From assembly GCF_000773685.1 (NCBI RefSeq), contig NZ_JPQO01000162.1:1-42578 (forward strand): DNA of 42,578 nt, given 5' to 3'. Below, piece by piece: positions 9,670 through 20,708 of the stretch (position 1 is its first letter; each line of letters starts with the position of its first letter). The notes under the pieces are model-generated. The model had not been told where the DNA came from. It ran no database searches and saw only the letters and a list, made by a program, of their open reading frames with translations. Position numbers and translations under genes: made by a program. The stretch is from Acinetobacter sp. HR7 (lineage in GTDB: Bacteria; Pseudomonadota; Gammaproteobacteria; Pseudomonadales; Moraxellaceae).

Positions 9670-9685
9670 GGTGTTTATTTATACA

Positions 9686-10402
9686 TTAAAATTGTAGAGC
9701 TTCAAATACAAGCTCTTGTTGATCATTCAAATAAATATGCACAGGCTTTTTCACCACATTTGGTGGGATGTCATCTGCGACGCAATAGGTACCTGCAATC
9801 GAAATCAGTTCTGCTTCCAGCGCATGACAGAAAATGCGGGCAGCGGTATTGCCACCTGCACCCGCAATCACACGACCACGTGCACTGCCATAAATATGAA
9901 TATTGCCTGATGCGATCACTTCCGAGCCACTGTTCATGCCAGCATTGATAATAATGTCACCATGATCCTGCACGATACATTGACCGGTACGCAGAATTTC
10001 ATCATGGTAAGACGTCACATGTGCAATCACTGGCGCCACTACAGCAGCCTCTTGACTAGCGTCAGCCTTGATTTCAGGTTTGATTTCGATGACCTGTTCT
10101 TTGCTGGCTTTGATTTCCTGCAACTGACGGTCTGGCGGTAATACCGGGAACTGGATGGCACGTGCCTGTTCAGCCAGTGGACCTTCAGTCACCGCCATCG
10201 GTTGTACATCCAGGCTAATCAGCAATTGAATCAGGGCAATCAGTTCCTGCTCGACTGAACTTTCAATCACCACCAGCATACCTGGCGGAAATGCAGCTTG
10301 TAATTTTGGTGCTAATTGCTGGCGGATCGCATCATGATCATTTGTATCAAGGCTAATGCGAATCGCATTGACCATTCTGCCCTTAATCCGTATATCAGCC
10401 AT
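9686..10402 (-). CDS. minC: Septum site-determining protein MinC
   Basis: Inhibitor of FtsZ assembly carried to the membrane by MinD. The 238-residue protein has the N-terminal FtsZ-interacting domain (about 1-110), a variable linker rich in charged residues and Ala (about 110-135), and the C-terminal beta-helix domain (about 136-235) with [21 protein letters not shown] split by the usual glycine turns, [19 protein letters not shown] and [17 protein letters not shown] in order. AAGGAAG precedes the ATG at a good distance. First gene of minCDE. Confidence 0.96.
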   Translation of the reverse strand: MADIRIKGRMVNAIRISLDTNDHDAIRQQLAPKLQAAFPPGMLVVIESSVEQELIALIQLLISLDVQPMAVTEGPLAEQARAIQFPVLPPDRQLQEIKASKEQVIEIKPEIKADASQEAAVVAPVIAHVTSYHDEILRTGQCIVQDHGDIIINAGMNSGSEVIASGNIHIYGSARGRVIAGAGGNTAARIFCHALEAELISIAGTYCVADDIPPNVVKKPVHIYLNDQQELVFEALQF

Positions 10403-10560
10403 AGTTCTTCCTTAATACTTCTGACCTGTAAAATTTTATGTCGAAGCAATGTTGTAAATAGTGCAAATCCTAGAACAAATTTCGTTAATTCTCTAGCGAT
10501 CCAAGTTATTTTTTTATGCGATCAAATTCCCTTAAAAAGAATAGCATTATTCCTGCCGGA

Positions 10561-11631
10561 TTATTGATAGGTTGATCGCTGATTTTTCTCATTTTCTTCT
10601 AGAATTTGTTGCCACTGCTTGATTTTGACCTGTTCGCGAATGGCTTCAAGTGTTTCAAAAACAGCCGACTCGACCAGCTTGTCAATGTGTGGATTTTGTT
10701 CAATCTCGATTTGGCTGATCTTCTCGGCAATCATGGCATAGGTTGGATTATCCTTGCTGTAATTGGTGTGGGTAAACGGATCGATCAGTCCTTGGGTAAT
10801 ATTTTCACCCAGACGCTGACCGATACTCTGAATCTGCTGTTCGATGCGGCTGCCAACAATGGGGATCAGACGTAACAGTTGGGTCAGTTCGGGCGTATCT
10901 TCAATGGCCTGATTCACCACCTGACCGACATTCTTGGCAATCATGGAACGTTGGGCTTGTAATTCCTTGCCCAGACTTTCCTGCAAAATATCCGCAAGGG
11001 CAGTGGCAAACAGCTGGCGGTGATGCTCAACCAGATCATCAATCATCTGACGATGAGTGGTACTGGTGGTCAGTTCTCGTTTAATGCCATCCAGCACGGT
11101 AATCACGATACGGCTGGAAAGCTCTTCCATCACCAGGTTGTAATAGAAATTTGCACGTTTGTACCAGCTGTTAGGAATGACCTTGAAACCATGGCTATGC
11201 AGGTTATAGCCAATCGCGACAGCACGTAGCAGACGCAGGAAACGTAGCTGTGGAATAATCGCGAGAATTTCATACCAATGTACGAAAGGGAAGAACCACC
11301 AGCGCACATGATGACGTAGTACGATAGCAATCAGCCAGCGCGCTAGCAGTTCGCCAATTAAAAAAGTGGTAAACCAGCCTTCGGTAATGATCACCCAAGG
11401 GCGCAGTTCAGCCTTATAGAAATGTAGAATTTCGGGCAGACGAATGAAGTCGAACAGCCATTGTCCGAAGTCGCTAAGCAAAATGGCATTGGCACTTAGA
11501 CAGAACAGGTTGATGATGATCAGCACCATCATGAAAATGTCGTAGGCCAGCGCGACCTTCCAGCCCCAAGTGCCTTCGCGGAAAAAGCTGAAGGCTGTAG
11601 AGCTGGTTTTTGGGGAGTTCGGCTTCATCAC
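10561..11631 (-). CDS. Membrane protein with voltage-sensor-like N-terminal domain
   Basis: A 356-residue protein I cannot assign firmly. Residues about 25-165 contain around four hydrophobic segments arranged like S1-S4 of the voltage-gated ion channel superfamily: a Trp-rich lead-in, HWYEILAIIPQLRFLRLLRA (about 118-137) resembling S3b-S4 with spaced arginines, then a soluble tail. No pore loop with a TxGYG-like filter is present. Residues about 170-356 are charged, Gln/Glu-rich and predicted helical, so probably cytoplasmic. Its start is 16 bases after the stop of the upstream acyltransferase gene, so the two are probably cotranscribed. It may be a sensor or scaffold and not a channel; that is inference. 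Confidence 0.6.
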   Translation of the reverse strand: MMKPNSPKTSSTAFSFFREGTWGWKVALAYDIFMMVLIIINLFCLSANAILLSDFGQWLFDFIRLPEILHFYKAELRPWVIITEGWFTTFLIGELLARWLIAIVLRHHVRWWFFPFVHWYEILAIIPQLRFLRLLRAVAIGYNLHSHGFKVIPNSWYKRANFYYNLVMEELSSRIVITVLDGIKRELTTSTTHRQMIDDLVEHHRQLFATALADILQESLGKELQAQRSMIAKNVGQVVNQAIEDTPELTQLLRLIPIVGSRIEQQIQSIGQRLGENITQGLIDPFTHTNYSKDNPTYAMIAEKISQIEIEQNPHIDKLVESAVFETLEAIREQVKIKQWQQILEENEKNQRSTYQ

Positions 11632-11647
11632 ATCTCAAAAAATCAGG

Positions 11648-12571
11648 TCAGGCTGCCTGAGCCAGATCCTGCTTCATTTTTTCAATCAGCTGGTCTTTCT
11701 CAGTCCATAATTGATGTACCCATTGCTGGAAACGTTCACGGTATTCAGGATCATCCTCATAATTACCGCCCAGTACCCAGTCTGGAATTTCAATCTTTCT
11801 TAAATCTACCGCAATTCTTGGCACTTCGCCTAACCAGAATTCACCATAGCCCGGTACGCCGTCTGGATAGACAATGGTCATATCTACAAAGGCATCGATG
11901 CGGTCACCCAGAATATTCAAGGCTAGCGCCAGACCACCGGCTTTTGGTTTCAGCAGGTTTTTATATGGAGATTGTTGCTGGTCATGCTTTTCTTGGGTAA
12001 AGCGGGTGCCTTCCAGATAGTTGAGCAGGGTAAATGGCTGACTCAATAACTGCTGACATGACTTACGTGCTTCATCCATGTCGCGATCTTTCAGTGCTGG
12101 ATTCTTGGCAATCTGTTCTTTGGTATGGCGTTTCATCATCGGAAAGCCCAGAATCTTAAACGCCTGTCCCACGAACGGAATAAAGATCAGCTCCCATTTG
12201 GTAAAGAAACGGGTGAGTGGCATACGAGTCAGACCAAAATACTGATTCACTGTGGTATCAACCCAGCTTTGATGGTTACAGGTCATCAGGTAACGACCTT
12301 GCATGCTTAGGTCGAGTGATTCATCAACGGTAATGGTCCACTTGGTATTTTTCAGCATGGTGTCAATCAGCCAGTTATTGACGCTCAGCCAGCTGTTGGT
12401 AATCTTGATATTGGTTTCATCAATTTTAGGTGATTTTTTCACTAACTTGGTCAGACCTAAAGCTAGTACTGGAGGCCCATGAAAGAAAGTACTTCCTGTC
12501 ATAACTGAGCTTACAGTGAGGCCACGAGCAATTTTTTTTAAAAGCGGTTGTTTTTTACTTTCAGACGACAT
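11648..12571 (-). CDS. 1-acylglycerol-3-phosphate acyltransferase-like protein (LPLAT superfamily)
   Basis: A 307-residue membrane-associated acyltransferase of the PlsC/LPLAT superfamily. Catalytic motif I is NHQSWVD (about residues 98-104, the HX4D pair) and the substrate-binding motif is EGTRF (about 189-193). One hydrophobic segment near residues 20-40 probably anchors it to the inner membrane. It is longer than PlsC and most like the YihG or LCLAT-type branch, so it may remodel phospholipid acyl chains. The exact acceptor is unknown. It heads a likely two-gene operon with the voltage-sensor-like protein. Confidence 0.8.
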   Translation of the reverse strand: MSSESKKQPLLKKIARGLTVSSVMTGSTFFHGPPVLALGLTKLVKKSPKIDETNIKITNSWLSVNNWLIDTMLKNTKWTITVDESLDLSMQGRYLMTCNHQSWVDTTVNQYFGLTRMPLTRFFTKWELIFIPFVGQAFKILGFPMMKRHTKEQIAKNPALKDRDMDEARKSCQQLLSQPFTLLNYLEGTRFTQEKHDQQQSPYKNLLKPKAGGLALALNILGDRIDAFVDMTIVYPDGVPGYGEFWLGEVPRIAVDLRKIEIPDWVLGGNYEDDPEYRERFQQWVHQLWTEKDQLIEKMKQDLAQAA

Positions 12572-12821
12572 ATAAATCTGTCCTAAGAGGGTAATCGTTT
12601 AAAATTTGTCATATTTTTAACAATATACGTTCTGAGAAGCGATTAGAAAAGTCCAGAATGAGAACTGTGGAGAAATTGTGATGAATTTAACTGTTTTAGT
12701 TACACATAAACATTACAAATAATTACGAAACAATTTATTATTAACAAAGTAAATATGGTTGTTGATTGAAATATCGACCATTATTCTTCAAATACAACAA
12801 AACAAGTTAAGGAGGCATGCA

Positions 12822-13475
12822 ATGCGTGCATTGTTAATTTCAGCAGCTGTAGCAGGGGCGGTAGCACTTACAGGTTGTCAAACTACAGGTAACAACATTG
12901 GTGGCTTCGAATACGATAAAGCTGCACTGGGCACAGTGATCGGTGCAGCAGCAGGTTATGGTATTTCTAAAGGCAATGCCAACACTAGCGCTCAAAACAA
13001 CCGTGCTGCTGCAATCGGTGCTGTTGTAGGTGCAGCAGCGGGTGCTTACCTTGACAATAAAGAGAAAAAACTTCGTCAAGCAACAGCGGGTAGCGGTATC
13101 GACGTAAACCGTAATCCAGACGGTTCGGTGAATCTGGTAATGCCAGGTAGCATTACTTTTGATACTAACAAGTCGAATATCAAACCAAACTTCTATGACA
13201 CACTGAACAAAGTTGCTCAAGTATTAACTGAAGACAACAAGAGCGGTATCGTAGTAACTGGTTATACAGACAGTACTGGTAATGATTCAATCAACCTGCC
13301 ATTGTCTCAAGCGCGTGCTCAGTCTGTTGCGAGCTACTTAGCGTCTAAAGGTATTTCAACTTCACGTATCAACGCTCAAGGTTTAGGTTCTGCGAACCCA
13401 ATCGCTGACAACTCAACAGCTGCGGGCCGTGAACAAAACCGTCGTGTTGAAATCGCGGTATATCAAGTTCAGTAA
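12822..13475 (+). CDS. OmpA-family lipoprotein with glycine-zipper domain (YiaD-like)
   Basis: Outer-membrane lipoprotein of 217 residues that probably anchors the envelope to peptidoglycan. The signal peptide ends in the lipobox LTGC (Cys about residue 20). Residues about 37-80 carry two Gly/Ala zipper segments, GTVIGAAAGYGIS and AAIGAVVGAAAGAYL. The C-terminal OmpA domain (about 105-215) has TGYTDSTGNDSIN, LSQARAQSVASYL and the peptidoglycan-binding GREQNRRVEI. The frame is open upstream to 12759, but the ATG at 12822 has AAGGAGG (12809-12815) six bases before it and starts a proper signal peptide. It has its own terminator. Confidence 0.92.
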   Translation: MRALLISAAVAGAVALTGCQTTGNNIGGFEYDKAALGTVIGAAAGYGISKGNANTSAQNNRAAAIGAVVGAAAGAYLDNKEKKLRQATAGSGIDVNRNPDGSVNLVMPGSITFDTNKSNIKPNFYDTLNKVAQVLTEDNKSGIVVTGYTDSTGNDSINLPLSQARAQSVASYLASKGISTSRINAQGLGSANPIADNSTAAGREQNRRVEIAVYQVQ

Positions 13476-13486
13476 TCTCTGACTTG

Positions 13487-13516
13487 TAAAAAAGCCACCT
13501 TCGGGTGGTTTTTTTA
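13487..13516 (+). terminator. Rho-independent terminator after the OmpA-like gene
   Basis: GCCACC (13494-13499) and GGTGGT flank a TTCG tetraloop, with A-run before and T-run after. Confidence 0.92.
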
Positions 13517-13575
13517 TGTCGGAAATTTGACTCAGGAAAATGAATTTTCAATTAGGCAAGTTGCCCGCAGATGAC

Positions 13576-13581
13576 TATAAT
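13576..13581 (+). promoter_or_regulatory. Candidate -10 box for rep
   Basis: Consensus TATAAT 28 bases upstream of the chosen rep ATG. The -35 region is poor, so this is tentative. Confidence 0.3.
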
Positions 13582-13609
13582 CGGAGCTGAATCTAGAAGA
13601 GGAAGCACT

Positions 13610-15649
13610 ATGTCACTTGCCAGTCAGTTAAATGACAAGCAACTTGAAGCCATGAAATACACTCAAGGACCCTTGTTAGTACTTGCGGGGGCAGGTTCAG
13701 GTAAGACTTCCGTAATCACAAGAAAAATCGCTTATCTGGTCAAGCATTGTGGCATTCCGGCCCATCGTATTACAGCGATGACCTTTACCAACAAGGCTGC
13801 ACGTGAAATGAAAGAGCGTGTCACTAAACTGCTGTCACGTGAAGAAGCGAAAGGTCTGTCAGTTTCGACTTTCCATACTTTTGGCCTGAATTTATTGCGT
13901 CTGGAACTGAAACATACGCCGTTGAAAGCCAACTTCTCGATTTTAGATGCAGATGATTGCAAACGTATTCTGATGGATTTAATGCACCGCGATAATTTGT
14001 CTGGTGCAGAAAGCAAGGAACTCATTGCTAAAGCGATGAAGATGATTTCTGACTGGAAGAATGACCTGATTCCACCGGAACAGGCACATACCACTTGTGA
14101 AACGCCGGAAGATGTTCAGTTTGCGCATTTATATCAACTGTATGAACGTAACCTGCGTGCCTATAACGCTGTCGATTTTGATGACCTGATTGTGATGCCT
14201 ACACGTCTGCTACAGGAAAATGCGGAAGTCCGTGATAAATGGCAGAACCGGGTACGTTATCTGCTGGTGGACGAATATCAGGATACCAATACCGCCCAGT
14301 ATATTCTGGTGAAATTGCTGGTAGGTGTAATGGGGCAGTTCACGGCCGTAGGTGATGACGACCAGTCAATTTATGCCTGGCGTGGGGCGAAGCCAGAAAA
14401 TATGGCCTTGCTGCAACAAGACTTTCCGAATCTGAAAGTGATTAAACTGGAACAGAACTACCGTTCAACGAGCCGGATTTTGAAAGCAGCCAATACGGTT
14501 ATCGGGAATAACCCGCATATTTTCGATAAAAAGCTCTGGTCAGACAAAGGCCATGGCGAAGTGATCCGTGTGATTACCTGCCGTAATGATGACGATGAAG
14601 CAGAACGCGTGGTCAAAGACCTTATTACCCATAAGTTGATGAATGGCAAAAACTGGAAAGATTACGCGATTCTGTATCGTGGTAATTTCCAGGCGCGTAT
14701 TCTGGAAACCCAGCTGCGTCAGATGCAGATTCCGTACAAACTTTCTGGTGGTCAGTCCTTCTTCGCTCGTGCGGAAATCAAGGACATCATGAGTTATCTG
14801 CGCCTGATCATTAACCCGGAAGATGACAGTGCCTTCCTACGTATTATTAATACACCGAAACGTGCCATTGGTCCGGTAACACTGGAAAAATTAGGTCTAT
14901 TCGCGCAGGAAAATAACCTGTCATTACTGGCTGCAGCAGGGGATCAGCGTCTGACCATGGCGATTCCCAAAAAAGCGACTACGCAGCTGGCTGAGTTTGC
15001 TGACTTTATTAATACCTTCACCCGTAACCTGCTAGATGATGATGAGCCGGTGCCGATTATCCGTCAGATGATGGTCGAAGCAGGTTATATCGACTATATC
15101 AAGGAATCGGCTGCCACTCCGGCACAGGAAAAAACCAAGCTGGACAACATTGAAGTGCTATATAGCAGTATCCAGAGCCTGATTAACCGCGCTGAAGATG
15201 TCGATGAAAAGAATATCGAAAGCGTGATTCGTAAGATGGTATTGCTGGATATGCTGGAACAGCAGCAGGAAGAAGAAGATACCGATAAGGTTAACCTGCT
15301 GACCCTGCATGCGTCCAAAGGTCTGGAGTTCCCTTACGTGTATCTGATTGGGCTGGAAGAGGAAATTCTACCGCATAAAAACTCGATTGCTGCCGATACG
15401 GTCGAGGAAGAACGCCGTCTGATGTATGTAGGCATTACCCGTGCCCGTCAAGGTTTAACCATTACTTTGGCCGAGCAGCGTAAGGCGGGCGGTCAGATGA
15501 AACAGATGACGCCAAGCCGTTTCTTGGATGAGTTGCCAGAAGATGAGCTGGAATGGCTAGGTCGCAAGAAAAAGCTGGCAGGCAATATTGATCCGAAGCA
15601 GCAAGCACAACAATATCTAGAAAATTTACGCGCTTTAATTAAGCGTTAA
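13610..15649 (+). CDS. rep: ATP-dependent DNA helicase Rep
   Basis: SF1A 3'-5' helicase that restarts replication and displaces proteins from DNA. The 679-residue protein shows the motif series: Q motif LNDKQLEAM, Walker A AGAGSGKT, Ia FTNKAAREM, II DEYQDTN, III DDDQSIYAWRGA, IV EQNYRST, V TLHASKGLEF and VI ERRLMYVGITRAR. The 679-residue length and the N-terminal pattern are closer to Rep than to UvrD. The frame begins at 13571, but the ATG at 13610 has AGAGGAAG just upstream and matches the family N-terminus. No terminator is evident before dut, 46 bases downstream, so readthrough is possible. Confidence 0.94.
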   Translation: MSLASQLNDKQLEAMKYTQGPLLVLAGAGSGKTSVITRKIAYLVKHCGIPAHRITAMTFTNKAAREMKERVTKLLSREEAKGLSVSTFHTFGLNLLRLELKHTPLKANFSILDADDCKRILMDLMHRDNLSGAESKELIAKAMKMISDWKNDLIPPEQAHTTCETPEDVQFAHLYQLYERNLRAYNAVDFDDLIVMPTRLLQENAEVRDKWQNRVRYLLVDEYQDTNTAQYILVKLLVGVMGQFTAVGDDDQSIYAWRGAKPENMALLQQDFPNLKVIKLEQNYRSTSRILKAANTVIGNNPHIFDKKLWSDKGHGEVIRVITCRNDDDEAERVVKDLITHKLMNGKNWKDYAILYRGNFQARILETQLRQMQIPYKLSGGQSFFARAEIKDIMSYLRLIINPEDDSAFLRIINTPKRAIGPVTLEKLGLFAQENNLSLLAAAGDQRLTMAIPKKATTQLAEFADFINTFTRNLLDDDEPVPIIRQMMVEAGYIDYIKESAATPAQEKTKLDNIEVLYSSIQSLINRAEDVDEKNIESVIRKMVLLDMLEQQQEEEDTDKVNLLTLHASKGLEFPYVYLIGLEEEILPHKNSIAADTVEEERRLMYVGITRARQGLTITLAEQRKAGGQMKQMTPSRFLDELPEDELEWLGRKKKLAGNIDPKQQAQQYLENLRALIKR

Positions 15650-15695
15650 TATTTAACCAATTTCTAAATCAATATTTTTCAATAGGAAAGAAATA

Positions 15696-16148
15696 ATGAA
15701 AGTACAGGTGAAAGTCCTTGACTCACGCCTTGGCAATGAATGGCCAATGCCAACTTATGCAACAACTGGCTCTGCAGGACTGGATCTGCGTGCATGTGTA
15801 GATGAAACCACCGTGATCGAACCAGGTCAAACTGTATTGGTAAAGACCGGTTTAGCCATTTATATCGAAGATCCTAACTTTGCGGGACTGATCTTGCCAC
15901 GTTCTGGCCTAGGTCATAAACATGGGATCGTACTGGGAAACCTGGTCGGTCTGATCGATTCAGATTATCAGGGTGAGTTGATGGTATCGGTCTGGAACCG
16001 TAGTCAAACTGCGTTTAGCCTGGAACCGGGCGAACGTCTAGCACAATATGTATTAGTCCCTGTGGTTCAGGCACAGTTTGATATTGTGAATGAATTTGAA
16101 GCTACTGAACGTGGTGCAGGTGGCTTTGGTCATACCGGCAAGAACTAA
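15696..16148 (+). CDS. dut: dUTP diphosphatase
   Basis: Hydrolyses dUTP to dUMP and pyrophosphate, keeping uracil out of DNA and feeding dTMP synthesis. The 150-residue homotrimeric-type dUTPase has all five motifs: [45 protein letters not shown] and [19 protein letters not shown] precedes the ATG. A terminator follows. In many gammaproteobacteria dut sits directly before algC or argB, and the same order is seen here. Confidence 0.98.
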   Translation: MKVQVKVLDSRLGNEWPMPTYATTGSAGLDLRACVDETTVIEPGQTVLVKTGLAIYIEDPNFAGLILPRSGLGHKHGIVLGNLVGLIDSDYQGELMVSVWNRSQTAFSLEPGERLAQYVLVPVVQAQFDIVNEFEATERGAGGFGHTGKN

Positions 16149-16154
16149 TTTTTT

Positions 16155-16190
16155 GAAAGAGCCTACATTCAATTAAATGTGGGCTCTTTT
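16155..16190 (+). terminator. Rho-independent terminator after dut
   Basis: GAGCCTACATT (16159-16169) pairs with AATGTGGGCTC (16176-16186), one wobble, followed by TTTT. Confidence 0.85.
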
Positions 16191-16370
16191 AATCTTTGAT
16201 AAAATTATAATTATCGTCTATTTAATTGCTATTTATCCATTTGATAAATTTTCTTACATTGATTATTTTCTGAAAATCAGCTAAAAGTACACTGTCTTAG
16301 AACAAGAACAAGAAGTTTCATATCGTGGTGATTACACCCGGTTTTTGAAATTATTTTCTCCTATCCAGCA

Positions 16371-18723
<2,353 letters not shown>

Positions 18724-18741
18724 TTCAGTATGAATGATAAG

Positions 18742-18767
18742 GAGCCTCTTGTGAGGCTCTTTTTTTA
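18742..18767 (+). terminator. Rho-independent terminator after argB
   Basis: GAGCCTC and GAGGCTC flank TTGT, followed by seven T. Confidence 0.93.
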
Positions 18768-18988
18768 TTTTCCCTATTCGAGGGATATTAGATCAAAACT
18801 AATATATCGAAAATATCCGAATAAAAAGTAAAGCTACGAGCAAGGTGGAAGTTTGTTTTTAATAAATTTGCATAAAAATAACTTCTTTAGCACTTTTGTT
18901 GCAAAGTCTTGCAGCAATCCTGATTTGAAAAGCCAACAGGGCTGATGCAGAATAACTGTATGGATTACCCAAGAATAGAATTGAGATT

Positions 18989-19837
18989 ATGTGCCAGCTG
19001 TTAGGAATGAATTGTGCTACACCGACCGATATTACCTTTTCATTTCGGGGGTTTTCACAGCGTGCTGGAATTACCTCAGATCATTCTGATGGCTTTGGTA
19101 TCGCCTTTTTTGAAGATAAAGCCTGCCGTCTGTTTGTGGATAACCAGTCTGCAGTCGAGTCACCGATTGCCGAGCTGATTCGAAACTATCCGATCAAATC
19201 CCGCAATGTGATTGCACATATCCGTAAGGCGACACAGGGTAAAATCAATCTGGAAAATTCTCATCCTTTTAGCCGTGAGTTGTGGGGGCGTCAATGGATT
19301 TTTGCACATAATGGCGATTTGCATGGTTTCTTTCCGGAATTATCTGGCCGTTTTACTCCGGTTGGGAATACCGATAGTGAACGTGCGTTCTGTTATCTGC
19401 TTGATCAGCTAGTCAAACGTTTTGGTTATGATGAGCCAAAATTGGATCAGGTATTTGACCTGCTAGTCGAGATTTCTCCAGGCATTGCTGAACACGGTAC
19501 CTTTAATTTCTGTCTGTCCAATGGTCAGGCCTTATTCACTTATGCGACGACCAAACTGCATTGGCTCGTGCGTGAATATCCATTTAAGCCCGCCCAGTTG
19601 ATTGATATTGATGTCGAAGTGGATTTTAGTCAGGTGACTACACCGGAAGATCGTGTTGCCGTCATTACTACTGAACCATTGACCCAAAATGAAGTCTGGA
19701 CGCCATTTCAACCCGGTGAGATGATCTTATTCCGAGATGGTAACAACATTCGTTCTCAACTCACCCATGTCGAACGATTAGAACGTGAACGATTGGATCC
19801 TTCCTTAAAGCGGGTCACTCGAGCGGATCAATATTAA
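18989..19837 (+). CDS. Class II glutamine amidotransferase (YafJ-like)
   Basis: A 282-residue stand-alone glutaminase-type Ntn hydrolase. Cys2 after the initiator Met is the expected nucleophile (MCQLLGMNC). Other family motifs are SDGFGIAF (about 31-38), HIRKATQG (about 72-79), HPFSRELWG and FAHNGDL (about 100-106), which lines up with EgtC/YafJ proteins. No synthetase domain is fused, so the ammonia acceptor is unknown. It is flanked by a 265 bp gap upstream, in which I see only the argB terminator, and by its own terminator. Confidence 0.88.
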   Translation: MCQLLGMNCATPTDITFSFRGFSQRAGITSDHSDGFGIAFFEDKACRLFVDNQSAVESPIAELIRNYPIKSRNVIAHIRKATQGKINLENSHPFSRELWGRQWIFAHNGDLHGFFPELSGRFTPVGNTDSERAFCYLLDQLVKRFGYDEPKLDQVFDLLVEISPGIAEHGTFNFCLSNGQALFTYATTKLHWLVREYPFKPAQLIDIDVEVDFSQVTTPEDRVAVITTEPLTQNEVWTPFQPGEMILFRDGNNIRSQLTHVERLERERLDPSLKRVTRADQY

Positions 19838-19848
19838 AAAATATCAGC

Positions 19849-19877
19849 TGGCGGAATAAAAAATCCGCCATTTCTTT
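19849..19877 (+). terminator. Rho-independent terminator
   Basis: TGGCGGA (19849-19855) pairs with TCCGCCA (19864-19870), followed by TTTCTTT. Confidence 0.75.
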
Positions 19878-20111
19878 ATTTTAAATTAAAGTAAAAATCA
19901 CGGATTAATAAGCGCTTATTTTTATCACTGGTTAATAAATATCTTATTCTTTTACTCGGGTTTGTTTTATTTTAACTAAATTTAACAATAACTTACTATT
20001 CAAATACTGACTTTTATATGAAAGCCGACTAATTCACTTCATTTTTATTTTAATCAATAACCTATATGCTCATTTCATGTGATAAGTCTTTAATATTGAT
20101 AGGTGGTCGTA

Positions 20112-20567
20112 ATGAAGATGAAGTGGATTCCAGACTATAACACTGGCATCGATGTGATTGACGATCAGCACAAACGAATTCTCGATTACATCAATGAAAT
20201 TGATGAAATTGATGCGTCTACTGATCGTGCTCGAATCAAACAGATCCTGGAAAACATCATTGACTATACCCAGTCTCATTTCACCTTTGAAGAATCTTTA
20301 CAGGAAGAGGCGGGCTATAAATATCGCGTACCACACAAACGCGTACACGACCTGTTTATCAAGAAAATTGAATCTTATCGTGACCGTTTTGAGATGGGGC
20401 ATTCCATTGAAGCGGAACTCCATGAAGTGTTATCAAAATGGCTGATCAACCATATCCAGCATGATGATGCGGATTATGTGGGTGCAGTGAAGGAAAACAT
20501 GATCGGCCTGATCAAGGAAAAAGAAAAGAAAAAAGGCAAGAACTGGTTCGCCCGTTTCTTCTCATGA
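20112..20567 (+). CDS. Bacteriohemerythrin
   Basis: Single-domain oxygen-binding diiron protein of 151 residues. All expected ligands are visible: His in DDQHKRI, His and Glu in SHFTFEE, two His in PHKRVHD, and His/Asp in NHIQHDDADYV. The C-terminus is a Lys-rich tail ending in WFARFFS, which could touch the membrane. The frame is open from 20103, but the ATG at 20112 has AGGTGG (20101-20106) five bases before it. Role is probably oxygen storage, delivery or sensing. It stands alone between terminators. Confidence 0.92.
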   Translation: MKMKWIPDYNTGIDVIDDQHKRILDYINEIDEIDASTDRARIKQILENIIDYTQSHFTFEESLQEEAGYKYRVPHKRVHDLFIKKIESYRDRFEMGHSIEAELHEVLSKWLINHIQHDDADYVGAVKENMIGLIKEKEKKKGKNWFARFFS

Positions 20568-20619
20568 GCCGATTATTCCTGATAACAAAAAATAAAGTCT
20601 AACGATCTTTTTTTGCGCA

Positions 20620-20648
20620 GCAAATCATCTTCGGGTGGTTTGCTTTTT
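20620..20648 (+). terminator. Rho-independent terminator after the hemerythrin gene
   Basis: Ten-pair stem with two U-G wobbles, 20620-20629 with 20634-20643, closed by a TTCG tetraloop and followed by TTTTT. Confidence 0.88.
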
Positions 20649-20708
20649 GTTTTTGATTTTCACTGCCATGCAAGGCAAAATAGCGCTAGATTTTTATAGG
20701 AATGCATC

